NCBI GenBank assembly: GCA_028564925.1
Contig: CM053030.1
Span: forward strand, 884,209-948,208
Length of the DNA: 64,000 bases
Direction of reading: 5' to 3'
Source: Lithobates sylvaticus
Lineage: Eukaryota > Chordata > Amphibia > Anura > Ranidae
Both the position numbers and the translations under genes were made by a program. Shown here in pieces: positions 10,690 to 23,119 of the stretch. The notes beneath the pieces are model-generated. The model did no database searches. It saw only the letters and a list, made by a program, of their open reading frames with translations, and was not told where the DNA came from. The first letter of the stretch is position 1. Each line of letters starts with the position of its first letter.

Positions 10690-13600
10690 CCCAGACCATC
10701 TAGATCCACTGACCCAGGGTTCTCCTGAGACTATCCAGATCCACTGACCCAGGGTTCTCCTGAGACCATCCAGATCCACTGACCCAGGGTTCTCCTGAGA
10801 CCATCCAGATCCACTGACCCAGGGTTCTCCTGAGACTATCCAGATCCACTGACCCAGGGTTCTCCTGAGACCATCTAGATCCACTGACCCAGGGTTCTCC
10901 TGAGACCATCCAGATCCACTGACCCAGGGTTCTCCTGAGACCATCCAGATCCACTGACCCAGGCTTCTCCTGAGACCATCCAGATCCACTGACCCAGGGT
11001 TCTCCTGAGACTATCCAGATCCACTGACCCAGGGTTCTCCTGAGACCATCCAGATCCACTGACCCAGTGTTCTCCTGAGACCATCCAGATCCACTGACCC
11101 AGGGTTCTCCTGAGACCATCCAGATCCACTGACCCAGGGTTCTCCTGAGACCATCCAGATCCACTGACCCAGGGTTCTCCTGAGACTATCCAGATCCACT
11201 GACCCAGGGATCTCCTGAGACCATCCAGATCCACTGACCCAGGGTTCTCCTGAGACCATCCAGATCCACTGACCCAGGGTTCTCCTGAGACCATCCAGAT
11301 CCACTGACCCAGGGTTCTCCTGAGACCACCCAGATCCACTGACCCAGGGTTCTCCTGAGACCACCCAGATCCACTGACCCAGGGTTCTCCTGAGACCACC
11401 CAGATCCACTGACCCAGGATTCTCCTGAGACCACCCAGATCCACTGACCCAGGGTTCTCCTGAGACCATCCAGATCCACTGACCCAGGGTTCTCCTGAGA
11501 CCATCCAGATCCACTGACCCAGGGTTCTCCTGAGACCATCCAGATCCACTGACCCAGGGTTCTCCTGAGACCATCCAGATCCACTGACCCAGGGTTCTCC
11601 TGAGACCACCCAGATCCACTGACCCAGGATTCTCCTGAGACCACCCAGATCCACTGACCCAGGGTTCTCCTGAGACCATCCAGATCCACTGACCCAGGGT
11701 TCTCCTGAGACCATCCAGATCCACTGACCCAGGGTTCTCGTGAGACCATCCAGATCCACTGACCCAGGGTTCTCGTGAGACCATCCAGATCCACTGACCC
11801 AGGGTTCTCGTGAGACCATCCAGATCCACTGACCCAGGGTTCTCCTGAGATTATCCAGATCCACTGACCCAGGGTTCTCCTGAGATTATCCAGATCCACT
11901 GACCCAGGCTTCTCCTGAGACCATCCAGATCCACTGACCCAGGGTTCTCCTGAGACCATCCAGATCCACTGACCCAGGGTTCTCCTGAGACCATCCAGAT
12001 CCACTGACCCAGGGTTCTCCTGAGACCATCCAGATCCACTGACCCAGGGTTCTCCTGAGACCATCCAGATCCACTGACCCAGGCTTCTCCTGAGACCATC
12101 CAGATCCACTGACCCAGGGTTCTCCTGAGACCATCCAGATCCACTGACCCATGGTTCTCCTGAGACCATCCAGATCCACTGACCCAGGGTTCTCCTGAGA
12201 CCATCCAGATCCACTGACCCAGGGTTCTCCTGAGACCATCCAGATCCACTGACCCAGGGTTCTCCTGAGACCATCCAGATCCACTGACCCAGGCTTCTCC
12301 CGAGACCATCCAGATCCACTGACCCAGGCTTCTCCCGAGACCATCCAGATCCACTGACCCAGGCTTCTCCCGAGACCATCCAGATCCACTGACCCAGGCT
12401 TCTCCTGAGACCATCCAGATCCACTGACCCAGGGTTCTCTTGAGACCATCCAGATCCACTGACCCAGGGTTCTCCTGAGACCATCCAGATCCACTGACCC
12501 AGGGTTCTCCTGAGACCATCCAGACCCAGGGTTCTCCTGAGACCATCCAGACCCAGGGTTCTCCTGAGACCATCCAGATCCACTGACCCAGGGTTCTCCT
12601 GAGACCATCCAGATCCACTGACCCAGGGTTCTCCTGAGACCATCCAGATCCACTGACCCAGGGTTCTCCTGAGACCATCCAGATCCACTGACCCAGGGTT
12701 CTCCTGAGACCATCCAGATCCACTGACCCAGGGTTCTCCTGAGACCATCCAGATCCACTGACCCAGGGTTCTTTTGAGACCATCCAGATCCACTGACCCA
12801 GGGTTCTCTTGAGACCATCCAGATCCACTGACCCAGGGTTCTCTTGAGACCATCCAGATCCACTGACCCAGGGTTCTCTTGAAACCATCCAGATCCACTG
12901 ACCCAGGGTTCTCCTGAGACCATCCAGATCCACTGACGCAGGGTTCTCCTGAGACCATCCAGACCCAGGGTTCTCCTGAGACCATCCAGATCCACTGACC
13001 CAGGGTTCTCCTGAGACCATCCAGATCCACTGACCCGGGGGTCTCCTGAGACCATCCAGATCCACTGACCCGGGGTTCTCCTGAGACCATCCAGATCCAC
13101 TGACCCAGGGTTCTCTTGAGACCATCCAGATCCACTGACCCAGGGTTCTCTTGAGACCATCCAGATCCACTGACCCAGGGTTCTCCTGAGACCATCCAGA
13201 TCCACTGACCCAGGGTTCTCCTGAGACCATCCAGATCCACTGACCCAGGGTTCTCTTGAGACCATCCAGATCCACTGACCCAGGGTTCTCTTGAGACCAT
13301 CCAGATCCACTGACCCAGGGTTCTCCTGAGACCATCCAGATCCACTGACCCAGGGTTCTCCTGAGACCATCCAGACCCAGGGTTCTCCTGAGACCATCCA
13401 GATCCACTGACCCAGGGTTCTCCTGAGACCATCCAGATCCACTGACCCAGGGTTCTCCTGAGACCATCCAGATCCACTGACCCAGGGTTCTCTTGAGACT
13501 ATCCAGATCCACTGACCCAGGGTTCTCCTGAGACTATCCAGATCCACTGACCCAGGGTTCTTCTGAGACCATTCAGATCCAGTGACCCAGGGTTCTCCTG

Positions 13601-16600
13601 AGACTATCCAGATCCACTGACCCAGGGTTCTCCTGAGACCATCCAGACCCAGGGTTCTCCTGAGACCATCCAGATCCACTGACCCAGGGTTCTCCTGAGA
13701 CCATCCAGATCCACTGACCCAGGGTTCTCCTGAGACCATCCAGATCCACTGACCCAGGGTTCTCCTGAGACCATCCAGATCCACTGACCCAGGGTTCTCC
13801 TAAGACCATCCAGATCCACTGACCCAGGGTTCTCCTGAGACCATCCAGATCCACTGACCCAGGGTTCTCCTGAGACCATCCAGATCCACTGACCCAGGGT
13901 TCTCCTGAGACCATCCAGATCCACTGACCCAGGGTTCTCCTGAGACCATCCAGATCCACTGACCCAGGGTTCTCCTGAGACCATCCAGATCCACTGACCC
14001 AGGGTTCTCCTGAGACCATCCAGATCCACTGACCCAGGGTTCTCTTGAGACCATCCAGATCCACTGACCCAGGGTTCTCTTGAAACCATCCAGATCCACT
14101 GACCCAGGGTTCTCCTGAGACCATCCAGATCCACTGACCCAGGGTTCTCTTGAAACCATCCAGATCCACTGACCCAGGGTTCTCCTGAGACCATCCAGAT
14201 CCACTGACCCAGGGTTCTCCTGAGACCATCCAGACCCAGGGTTCTCCTGAGACCATCCAGATCCACTGACCCAGGGTTCTCCTGAGACCATCCAGATCCA
14301 CTGACCCGGGGTTCTCCTGAGACCATCCAGATCCACTGACCCAGGGTTCTCTTGAGACCATCCAGATCCACTGACCCAGGGTTCTCCTGAGACCATCCAG
14401 ATCCACTGACCCAGGGTTCTCCTAAGACCATCCAGATCCACTGACCCAGGGTTCTCCTGAGACCATCCAGATCCACTGACCCAGGGTTCTCCTGAGACCA
14501 TCCAGATCCACTGACCCAGGCTTCTCCTGAGACCATCCAGACCTAGGGTTCTCCTGAGACCATCCAGATCCACTGACCCAGGGTTCTCCTGAGACCATCC
14601 AGATCCACTGACCCAGGGTTCTCCTGAGACTATCCAGATCCACTGACCCAGTGTTCTCCTGAGACCATCCAGATCCACTGACCCAGGGTTCTCTTGAGAC
14701 TATCCAGATCCACTGACCCAGGGTTCTCCTGAGACTATCCAGATCCACTGACCCAGGGTTCTTCTGAGACTATTCAGATCCAGTGACCCAGGGTTCTCCT
14801 GAGACTATCCAGATCCACTGACCCAGGGTTCTCCTGAGACCATCCAGATCCACTGACCCAGGGTTCTCCTGAGACCATCCAGATCCACTGACCCAGGGTT
14901 CTCCTGAGACCATCCAGATCCACTGACCCAGGGTTCTCCTGAGACCATCCAGACCCAGACCCAGGGTTCTCCTGAGACCATCCAGATCCACTGACCCAGG
15001 GTTCTCCTGAGACCATCCAGATCCACTGACCCAGGGTTCTCCTGAGACCATCCAGATCCACTGACCCAGGGTTCTCCTGAGACCATCCAGATCCACTGAC
15101 CCAGGGTTCTCCTGAGACCATCCAGATCCACTGACCCAGGCTTCTCCTGAGACCATCCAGATCCACTGACCCAGGGTTCTCCTGAGACCATCCAGATCCA
15201 CTGACCCATGGTTCTCCTGAGACCATCCAGATCCGCTGACCCAGGGTTCTCCTGAGACCATCCAGATCCACTGACCCAGGGTTCTCTTGAGACCATCCAG
15301 ATCCACTGACCCAGGGTTCTCTTGAAACCATCCAGATCCACTGACCCAGGGTTCTCCTGAGACAATCCAGATCCACTGACCCAGGGTTCTCCTGAGACCA
15401 TCCAGATCCACTGACCCAGGGTTCTCTTGAGACCATCCAGATCCACTGACCCAGGGTTCTCTTGAAACCATCCAGATCCACTGACCCAGGGTTCTCCTGA
15501 GACAATCCAGATCCACTGACCCAGGGTTCTCCTGAGACCATCCAGACCCAGGGTTCTCCTGAGACCATCCAGATCCACTGACCCAGGGTTCTCCTGAGAC
15601 CATCCAGATCCACTGACCCGGGGTTCTCCTGAGACCATCCAGATCCACTGACCCAGGGTTCTCTTGAGACCATCCAGATCCACTGACCCAGGGTTCTCCT
15701 GAGACCATCCAGATCCACTGACCCAGGGTTCTCCTGAGACCATCCAGATCCACTGACCCAGGGTTCTCCTGAGACCATCCAGATCCACTGACCCAGGGTT
15801 CTCCTGAGACCATCCAGATCCACTGACCCAGGCTTCTCCTGAGACCATCCAGATCCACTGACCCAGGGTTCTCCTGAGACCATCCAGATCCACTGACCCA
15901 GGGTTCTCTTGAGACCATCCAGATCCACTGACCCAGGGTTCTCCTGAGACCATCCAGACCTAGGGTTCTCCTGAGACCATCCAGATCCACTGACCCAGGG
16001 TTCTCCTGAGACCATCCAGATCCACTGACCCAGGGTTCTCCTGAGACCATCCAGATCCACTGACCCAGGGTTCTCCTGAGACTATCCAGATCCACTGACC
16101 CAGGGTTCTCCTGAGACCATCCAGATCCACTGACCCAGGGTTCTCTTGAGACTATCCAGATCCACTGACCCAGGGTTCTCCTGAGACTATCCAGATCCAC
16201 TGACCCAGGGTTCTCCCGAGACTATCCAGATCCACTGACCCAGGGTTCTTCTGAGACCATTCAGATCCAGTGACCCAGGGTTCTCCTGAGACTATCCAGA
16301 TCCACTGACCCAGGGTTCTTCTGAGACCATTCAGATCCAGTGACCCAGGGTTCTCCTGAGACTATCCAGATCCACTGACCCAGGGTTCTCCTGAGACTAT
16401 CCAGATCCACTGACCCAGGGTTCTCCTGAGACCATTCAGATCCAGTGACCCAGGGTTCTCCTGAGACTATCCAGATCCACTGACCCAGGGTTCTTCTGAG
16501 ACCATTCAGATCCAGTGACCCAGGGTTCTCCTGAGACCATCCAGATCCACTGACCCAGGGTTCTCCTGAGACTATCCAGATCCACTGACCCAGGGTTCTC

Positions 16601-17240
16601 CTGAGACTATCCAGATCCACTGACCCAGGGTTCTTCTGAGACCATTCAGATCCAGTGACCCAGGGTTCTCCTGAGACTATCCAGATCCACTGACCCAGGG
16701 TTCTTCTGAGACCATTCAGATCCAGTGACCCAGGGTTCTCCTGAGACCATCCAGATCCACTGACCCAGGGTTCTCCTGAGACTATCCAGATCCACTGACC
16801 CAGGGTTCTCCTGAGACTATCCAGATCCACTGACCCAGGGTTCTTCTGAGACCATTCAGATCCACTGACCCAGGGTTCTCCTGAGACCATTCAGATCCAG
16901 TGACCCAGGGTTCTCCTGAGACCATCCAGACCTAGGGTTCTCCTGAGACCATCCAGATCCACTGACCCAGGGTTCTCCTGAGACCATCCAGATCCACTGA
17001 CCCAGGGTTCTCCTGAGACCATCCAGATCCACTGACCCAGGGTTCTCCTGAGACCATTCAGATCCAGTGACCCAATGTCTACTAGAAACCAGTCAAATCC
17101 AATGCTCAGTGACAAACCAGATCCACTTGCCCAGTGTCTCTGAGAAACCACTCCAGTTCAATGGGCCAATGTCCAACCAAATCCATTGACCCAGCGTACA
17201 CTGGAGACTATCTGGATCCACTTGTCCAATGTCACCCATA
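10690..17240. repeat. 35-bp minisatellite array
   Basis: About 180 copies of a 35-bp unit: CAGGGTTCTCCTGAGACC then ATCCAGATCCACTGACC. Shortened 24-bp copies in which CCAGATCCACTGACCC collapses to CCAGACC recur (for example near 12525, 12548, 12960 and 13372). Sub-blocks of several units repeat as higher-order groups; the CTTCTGAGACCATTCAGATCCAGTG variant clusters at 16250-16900. From about 17069 to 17240 the units are strongly diverged, an old array edge. The minus strand has no stop in any frame of the unit, which produces long but meaningless open frames. Confidence 0.97.
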
Positions 17241-17460
17241 AATCATTCATATCTACATATTTCCAGCGGCCCCGGCATTCCTCCCAATGTCGGGGAGGTG
17301 GAGTTGTGTGTTGTCACATAAGGTGGAGCTGTGCAGCCGCAGCCGACTGAAACCCACAAACAGTCCGAGAGAGGGGGTGGTAGTGAGGGCTGTACTGTGG
17401 GGGAAGGTAGATCAAAGCTACAGAAAAGTTGCTGAGTTCAGCCTATGGGAGAATCTCCTC
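17241..17460. other. Unique spacer, no gene recognised
   Basis: Contains CATATTTCCAG at about 17261-17271, which looks like a splice acceptor, but the sequence after it gives no protein I recognise. I make no gene call. Confidence 0.5.
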
Positions 17461-18040
17461 CCCGAGTGTTCTGATGTCTGGCCTCCTCCTCAAGCGTTCC
17501 GATGTCTGACCTCCTCCCCGAGCGTTCCCGTGTCTGACCTCCTCCCCGAGCGTTCCCGTGTCTGACCTCCTCCCTGAGCGTTCCCGTGTCTGACCTCCTC
17601 CCCGAGCGTTCTGATGTCTGGCCGTTCCAATGTCTGGCCTCCTCCTCAAGCATTCTGATGTCTGGCCTCCTCCTCAAGCGTTCCGATGTCTGACCTCCTC
17701 CCTGAGCGTTCCCGTGTCTGACCTCCTCCCCGAGCGTTCTGATGTCTGGCCGTTCCAATGTCTGGCCTCCTCCCCGAGCTTTCCGATGTCTGGCCTCCTC
17801 CTCGAGCGTTCCCATGTCTGACCTCCTCCTCAAGCGTTCCGATGTCTGGCCTCCTCCTCAAGTGTTCCCGTGTCTGACCTCCTCCTGACTGTTCCCGTGT
17901 CTGACCTCCTCCTGACCGTTCCCGTGTCTGACCTCCTCCTGACCGTTCCCGTGTCTGACCTCCTCCTGACCGTTCCCGTGTCTGACCTCCTCCTGACCGT
18001 TCCCGTGTCTGACCTCCTCCTGACCGTTCCGACGTCTGAC
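17461..18040. repeat. 27-29-bp minisatellite array
   Basis: About 21 units of GTTCCCGTGTCTGACC plus CTCCTCCTGACC or CTCCTCCCCGAGC. The left two thirds mix 28- and 29-bp variants. The right end (about 17880-18030) is a clean run of 27-bp copies. Confidence 0.93.
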
Positions 18041-18689
18041 TCCCGCCATGTATATTGGCATTCATGATGGCCACCAACCTGTCACATAAAAGAGAACCTT
18101 CTGACACATGTCTCTTCCTGGCACTTCACTCCCATTGGATGACAGCAAAGGGATGGGGGTCTCCTGGGTGTTGGTATTGACCATATATGGTAATGTCTAA
18201 TGAGGTCACCTGGGAGACCCCGCCCATTTGTTTATAACAGTTGTCTTTCAGGGGTAGTGAAATGCACCCCTCCCCCTCCTGGCCTGCATGTTTGGATAAG
18301 GGTCTGGTATGGAATTTTTGGTGGGTGTTCACCTCTATAGAAGACCCTCATCTAGAATGAATGGAAGGAAGAGGCCGGGAACGCTCATTTACTGTTGGTT
18401 GGTGTAGGGGTGGGTTGTGTACAGATGGGGGGTCGGGGTCCCCCCAATGGGTTTTATATTTTTAATGTTTCACTTTAAGCTTTATTAAAATCTTGTCTCT
18501 CTGCCAACTAGAATCGAAAATGTTTTGGCATTCCTACATGATGATGTCACATTTCCCAGGAGAGGACGGAGATGTGTGATTGGTCATCATCTCATTATAA
18601 ATGTATCCGTGACAATAAATACAGCAAAATGATTGGAGGAGATTCTGTGCAAATCCCAGAAATCTTCTGTCTGCTGAGCTCCTTTCCCT
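18041..18689. other. Unique spacer, no gene recognised
   Basis: About 650 bp of non-repetitive sequence. It contains CTTTATTAAAATC near 18479 and ACAATAAATAC near 18613, which could be poly(A) signals for an unseen gene, but no adjoining exon is recognisable. I looked for FASTK C-terminal (RAP domain) coding here and did not find it. Confidence 0.5.
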
Positions 18690-19081
18690 CCTAAACCCCA
18701 AATCTCCTCTCCCCCCCTCTCTCTCCTCTCTTCTCCCCCCTCTCTATCCTCTCTCCTCCCTTCTCTCTCTCCTCTCTTCTCCCCCCTCTCTCCCTCTCTT
18801 CTCCCCCCTCTCCTCTCTCTTCTCCCCCCCTCTCTCTCTCCTCTCCCCCCCCTCTCTCTCTCCTGTCCCCCCTCTCGCTCTCTCTTCCCCCTCTCGCTCT
18901 CCTCTTCCCCCCCTCTCTCCCCCCTCTCCTCCTCTCCCCCCCTCTCTCTCTCCTATCCTCTCCCCCCCTCCCCCACCTCTCTCGCTCTCCCCTCTCTCTC
19001 TCCTCCTCTTCTCTCCTCCTCTTCTCCCTCCTCTTCTCCCCCTCTCTCTCCTCCTCTCTCCCTCCTCTCCCTCCTCTCCTC

Positions 19082-19130
<49 letters not shown>
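18690..19130. repeat. Polypyrimidine CT-rich tract
   Basis: About 440 bp almost entirely C and T on the + strand, grading from CCCCCTCTCTC mixtures into a near-pure (CT)n at about 19080-19130. Simple sequence, not coding. Confidence 0.97.
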
Positions 19131-19132
<2 letters not shown>

Positions 19133-19392
19133 TGTCAATGTATTGTCCAATCACTGATATCACACTGTGTGGGGCTGATTGATGGTCCATCATATTGGAA
19201 GTGGCCCCTGACAGATGAGTTGCTCTCCAGTGCGCTTCACCTGAACATGTGGAAGAGGGCGGTACCAGGCGGACCCGACCCGTGTCTCTGAATGGATGGC
19301 GGAACCCGAAACTTCCACCGCTGCCCGGAATATCGTCTTCCCGATTATCTGTGCTAAACCACCCGATGAGACCCTTCCACTATTCCTGTATG
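19131..19392. other. Unique spacer
   Basis: About 260 bp between two simple-sequence tracts. An open frame on each strand crosses it, but neither gives a recognisable product. The + frame is long only because it runs on into the C-rich repeat. Confidence 0.5.
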
Positions 19393-20514
19393 TGAGAGCG
19401 CCCCCCCCTGGGGGGGTACCAGAGAGCACCCCCCGGTGTGTGTCAGAGATCGCCCCCCCGGTGTGTATCGGAGAGCGCCCCCCGGTGTGTATCGGAGAGC
19501 GCCCCCCGGTGTGTATCAGAGACCCCCCCCCCGGTGTGTATCAGAGAGCGCCCCCTTGTGTGTCTCAGAGAGCGCCCCCCCGGTGTGTATCAGAGACCCC
19601 CCCGGTGTGTCTCAGAGAGCGCCCCCTTGTGTGTCTCAGAGAGCGCCCCCCCGGTGTATATCAGAGAGCCCCCCCCCCGGTGTGTATCAGAGAGCGCCCC
19701 CCCCCGGTGTGTATCAGAGAGCCCCCCCCTGGTGTGTATCAGAGAGTGCCCCCCCGGTGTGTATCAGAGACCCCCCCCGGTGTGTATCAGAGAGTGCCCC
19801 CCCGGTGTGTATCAGAGACCCCCCCCGGTGTGTATCAGAGAGTGCCCCCCCGGTGTGTATCAGAGACCCCCCCCGGTGTGTATCAGAGAGTGCCCCCCCG
19901 GTGTGTATCAGAGACCCCCCCCGGTGTGTATCAGAGAGCGTCCCCCTTGTGTGTCTCAGAGAGATCCCCCGGTGTGTATCAGAGAGCCCCCCCCCGGTGT
20001 GTATCAGAGAGCCCCCCCCCCCGGTGTGTATCAGAGACCCCCCCGGTGTGTATCAGAGAGCGTCCCCCTTGTGTGTCTCAGAGAGATCCCCCGGTGTGTA
20101 TCAGAGAGCCCCCCCCCGGTGTGTATCAGAGAGCCCCCCCCCCGGTGTGTATCAGAGAGCCCCCCCGGTGTGTATCAGAGAGCCCCCCCCCCGGTGTGTA
20201 TCTGAGAGCGCCCCCCGGTGTGTATCAGAGAGCCCCCCCCCGGTGTGTATCAGAGAGCCCCCCCGGTGTGTATCAGAGAGCACCCCCGGTGTGTATCAGA
20301 GAGCGCCCCCCGGTGTGTATCAGAGACCCCCCCCCCCGGTGTGTATCAGAGAGCCCCCCGGTGTGTATCAGAGAGCCCCCCCGGTGTGTATCAGAGAGCC
20401 CCCCGGTGTGTATCAGAGAGCCCCCCCGGTGTGTATCAGAGACCCCCCCCCCCGGTGTGTATCAGAGAGCGCCCCCCGGTGTGTATCAGAGACCCCCCCC
20501 CCGGTGTGTATCAG
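19393..20514. repeat. C-rich minisatellite, about 21-28 bp unit
   Basis: Copies of GGTGTGTATCAGAGA then GCGCCCCCC or CCCCCCC. Unit length varies because the C-run expands and contracts from about five to ten bases. About 45 copies. Confidence 0.95.
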
Positions 20515-20582
20515 CCACATAGAAGTGGGGGGACCTTCATTGTCTTCCTGCTGGTTATGTATCTGAACCTCCCCCATACCGC

Positions 20583-21860
20583 TATAGAGAAACGTCACAC
20601 TGAGCTGGCCTCTCTTGTGAGGCCGGGTATAGAGAAGATATCACACTGAGCTGGCCTCTCTTGTGAGGCCGGGTATAGAGAAGATATCACACTGAGCTGG
20701 CCTCTCTTGTGAGGCCGGGTATAGAGAAGATATCACACTGAGCTGGCCTCTCTTGTGAGGCCGGGTATAGAGAAGATAACACACTGAGCTGGCCTCTCTT
20801 GTGAGGCCGGGTATAGAGAAGATATCACACTGAGCTGGCCTCTCTTGTGAGGCCGGATATAGAGAAGATGTCACACTGGGCTGGCCTCTCTTGTGAGGCC
20901 GGGTATAGAGAAGATATCACACTGAGCTGGCCTCTCTTGTGAGGCCGGGTATAGAGAAGATATCACACTGAGCTGGCCTCTCTTGTGAGGCCGAGTATAG
21001 AGAAGATATCACACTGAGCTGGCCTCTCTTGTGAGGCCGGGTATAGAGAAGATATCACACTGAGCTGGCCTCTCTTGTGAGGCCGGGTATAGAGAAGATA
21101 TCACACTGAGCTGGCCTCTCTTGTGAGGCCGGGTATAGAGAAGATATCACACTGAGCTGGCCTCTCTTGTGAGGCCGGGTATAGAGAAGATAACACACTG
21201 AGCTGGCCTCTCTTGTGAGGCAAGGTATAGAGAAGATATCACACTGAGCTGGCCTCTCTTGTGAGGCCGGGTATAGAGAAGATATCACACTGAGCTGGCC
21301 TCTCTTGTGAGGCCGGGTATAGAGAAGATATCACACTGAGCTGGCCTCTCTTGTGAGGCAGGGTATAGAGAAGATATCACACTGAGCTGGCCTCTCTTGT
21401 GAGGCCGGGTATAGAGAAGATAACACACTGAGCTGGCCTCTCTTGTGAGGCCGGGTATAGAGAAGATATCACACTGAGCTGGCCTCTCTTGTGAGGCCGG
21501 GTATAGAGAAGATAACACACTGAGCTGGCCTCTCTTGTGAGGCCGGGTATAGAGAAGATATCACACTGAGCTGGCCTCTCTTGTGAGGCCGGGTATAGAG
21601 AAGATATCACACTGAGCTGGCCTCTCTTGTGAGGCCGGGTATAGAGAAGATATCACACTGAGCTGGCCTCTCTTGTGAGGCCGGGTATAGAGAAGATATC
21701 ACACTGAGCTGGCCTCTCTTGTGAGGCCGGGTATAGAGAAGATATCACACTGAGCTGGCCTCTCTTGTGAGGCCGGGTATAGAGAAGATATCACACTGAG
21801 CTGGCCTCTCTTGTGAGGCCAGGTTTAGAGAAGATAACACACTGGGGTTGCCTCGCCTAT
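20583..21860. repeat. 46-bp minisatellite array
   Basis: About 28 copies of a 46-bp unit: GAGCTGGCCTCTCTTGTGAG, then GCCGGGTATAGAGAAGATAT, then CACACT. Each unit holds a small inverted repeat, GGCCTC and GAGGCC around TCTTGT. Copies are highly uniform; the last one (about 21830-21860) is diverged. Confidence 0.97.
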
Positions 21861-22665
21861 GAGGCCAAATAATAAGAGTTTTATACTTCCCATACACTCC
21901 TTTTCTTGGTGTCTTGAGGGCGGTAGGAATTCAGGAACATTCAGGTTTCATAGTACCACCTACAGGAACTATAAAAGAAAAAACCTCTAAGCCCGTCCCC
22001 GAATAATTCCTGAATACACCCAGTCTGCCTCCATCTTGTGAAATGCAATAGCAGGGCAAGTAAAAGCACAGAGGGGGTTGGAACACAAGTGAGGATTGGG
22101 CGATGGAGGCTAGGAGCCGTCCACAACTTAGAACTACCTGAAGGAGCAACACCCAAATTTGAGCCAGATGAGAAGTCCTCTGCAGGGTAAGGGAGGCTGC
22201 AAATGGAGGCCACAGAGGATTAGCCTGACCAGGAGAAAAGAGAAGACTGCCAGGGGCAATGACACCACCAAAAGGAAGACTGACCATCAGGAAGCCGGAA
22301 AAACGAAACCGAATAAGGAAGAAAAAGACCAACTACATGAGATGGTCACCCGAAGGGAAGACTGGGAGGAGCTCCTCGGAGAAGGTCCACCAAAGGTAAC
22401 CGAGGACAGAAAACAGGTCCACAGGAAAAGACAGCTGGTGAAGGTCCGAGCCTCGGGGGACCGGGAAGGAAGGTTCTGTGATGAGGAGATATCCGAAGAA
22501 TGTGGGAATCATCACAATGTCTCATGTGGACAACCAAGTCTCCCTGAGACTGGAGGAGACCTAAGAGGATCCACCATGAAGAAGGACCTTTATAAATGTA
22601 ATCAGTGTTGTGAGGTGGAATACAACCCCAGACAAGGGACAAATACACATGGATGGACAAGACCA
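21861..22665. other. Unique spacer with one uncertain open frame
   Basis: About 800 bp without tandem repeats. The only frame of note (from ATG at 22168) is described separately. I recognise no other gene. Confidence 0.5.
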
Positions 22666-22689
22666 TCTAGAGCAGAGATATGTACTTAG
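22168..22689 (+). CDS. Uncertain open reading frame, 173 codons, function unknown
   Basis: An ATG at 22168 opens a 173-codon frame rich in Lys, Arg, Glu and Gly, with no signal peptide or membrane segment. Near the end, KKDLYKCNQC vaguely resembles the start of a C2H2 finger, but no second Cys/His pair follows. The last codons and the stop lie inside the inverted-repeat MITE starting at about 22666, so the C terminus is transposon-derived. The frame also contains GGTAAG and GGTAAC strings that could act as splice donors. I think it more likely to be a chance frame or part of an unrecognised repeat than a gene. Confidence 0.15.
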   Translation: MRSPLQGKGGCKWRPQRISLTRRKEKTARGNDTTKRKTDHQEAGKTKPNKEEKDQLHEMVTRREDWEELLGEGPPKVTEDRKQVHRKRQLVKVRASGDREGRFCDEEISEECGNHHNVSCGQPSLPETGGDLRGSTMKKDLYKCNQCCEVEYNPRQGTNTHGWTRPSRAEICT

Positions 22690-22828
22690 CAGGCCTCCCG
22701 CTGTTGCAAAACTACAAGTCCCATCATGCCTCTGGGTGTCATGCTTGTGGCTGTCAGTCTTGCTATGCCTCATGGGACTTGTAGTTCTGCAGCTGGTGGT
22801 CCGCTAATTGCATATCCCTGATCTATAG
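22666..22828. mobile_element. MITE with about 55-bp imperfect terminal inverted repeats
   Basis: The left arm runs through GAGATATGTACTTAGCAGG to AAACTACAAGTCCCATCATG. The right arm runs from CATGGGACTTGTAGTT to CCGCTAATTGCATATCCCTG. The arms are imperfect reverse complements over about 55 bases. There is no coding capacity. I remember elements of this type as frequent in frog genomes. The superfamily is not certain; no clean target duplication can be assigned. Confidence 0.75.
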
Positions 22829-23119
22829 CAACACCCTAAAGTGGGGTCCCTGGGGTCTGACGTAGGAACATGTAGGAGATGAGCAGCTCTCAATCACACG
22901 AGACTCTACAACTGGCAACCACCAACTAAGGCCAATGCATATGGTCTCCGAGGAAGACATTATGCTGGAGACTCCCCAACGTCATTCGGCGTAGTGACCA
23001 CACCCCTTGTCCTGTCATGGGAGGGATTCCCAAACCTTCCCACAGGTGAAGGTCCTGTAACATCGAGGTCACGGCTCTCCAAACTTTCTGTCTTTACTTG
23101 TCTTTGGTAGGAATTTTGC
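22829..23119. other. Unique spacer, no gene seen
   Basis: About 290 bp with no recognised gene. It grades into the first diverged units of the next minisatellite. Confidence 0.5.

Noticed and set aside
10549-17151. Very long minus-strand open frames (up to 763 codons) with repeats such as GSGWSQENPGSVDLDGLRR
   Set aside because: They are products of a 35-bp tandem unit that happens to lack stops on one strand. Because 35 is not a multiple of 3, all three frames stay open and give the same 35-residue cycle. There is no start context, no exon signal and no known domain.
18041-18689. Possible FASTK 3' end (AATAAA near 18613)
   Set aside because: No coding sequence resembling a RAP domain or any FASTK segment lies upstream; a lone poly(A)-like hexamer is not evidence.
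18744-19193. Minus-strand Arg/Glu/Gly-rich frame of 149 codons
   Set aside because: Translation of a CT-rich simple sequence.
19296-20649. Plus-strand Pro/Arg/Cys-rich open frames of up to 408 codons
   Set aside because: Low-complexity translation of the C-rich minisatellite. All three frames are open and C-run length changes shift the frame from unit to unit.
22159-22689. A zinc-finger gene based on YKCNQC
   Set aside because: Only one Cys pair, no His pair and no finger linker. The frame ends inside a MITE. It is kept only as a low-confidence open frame.
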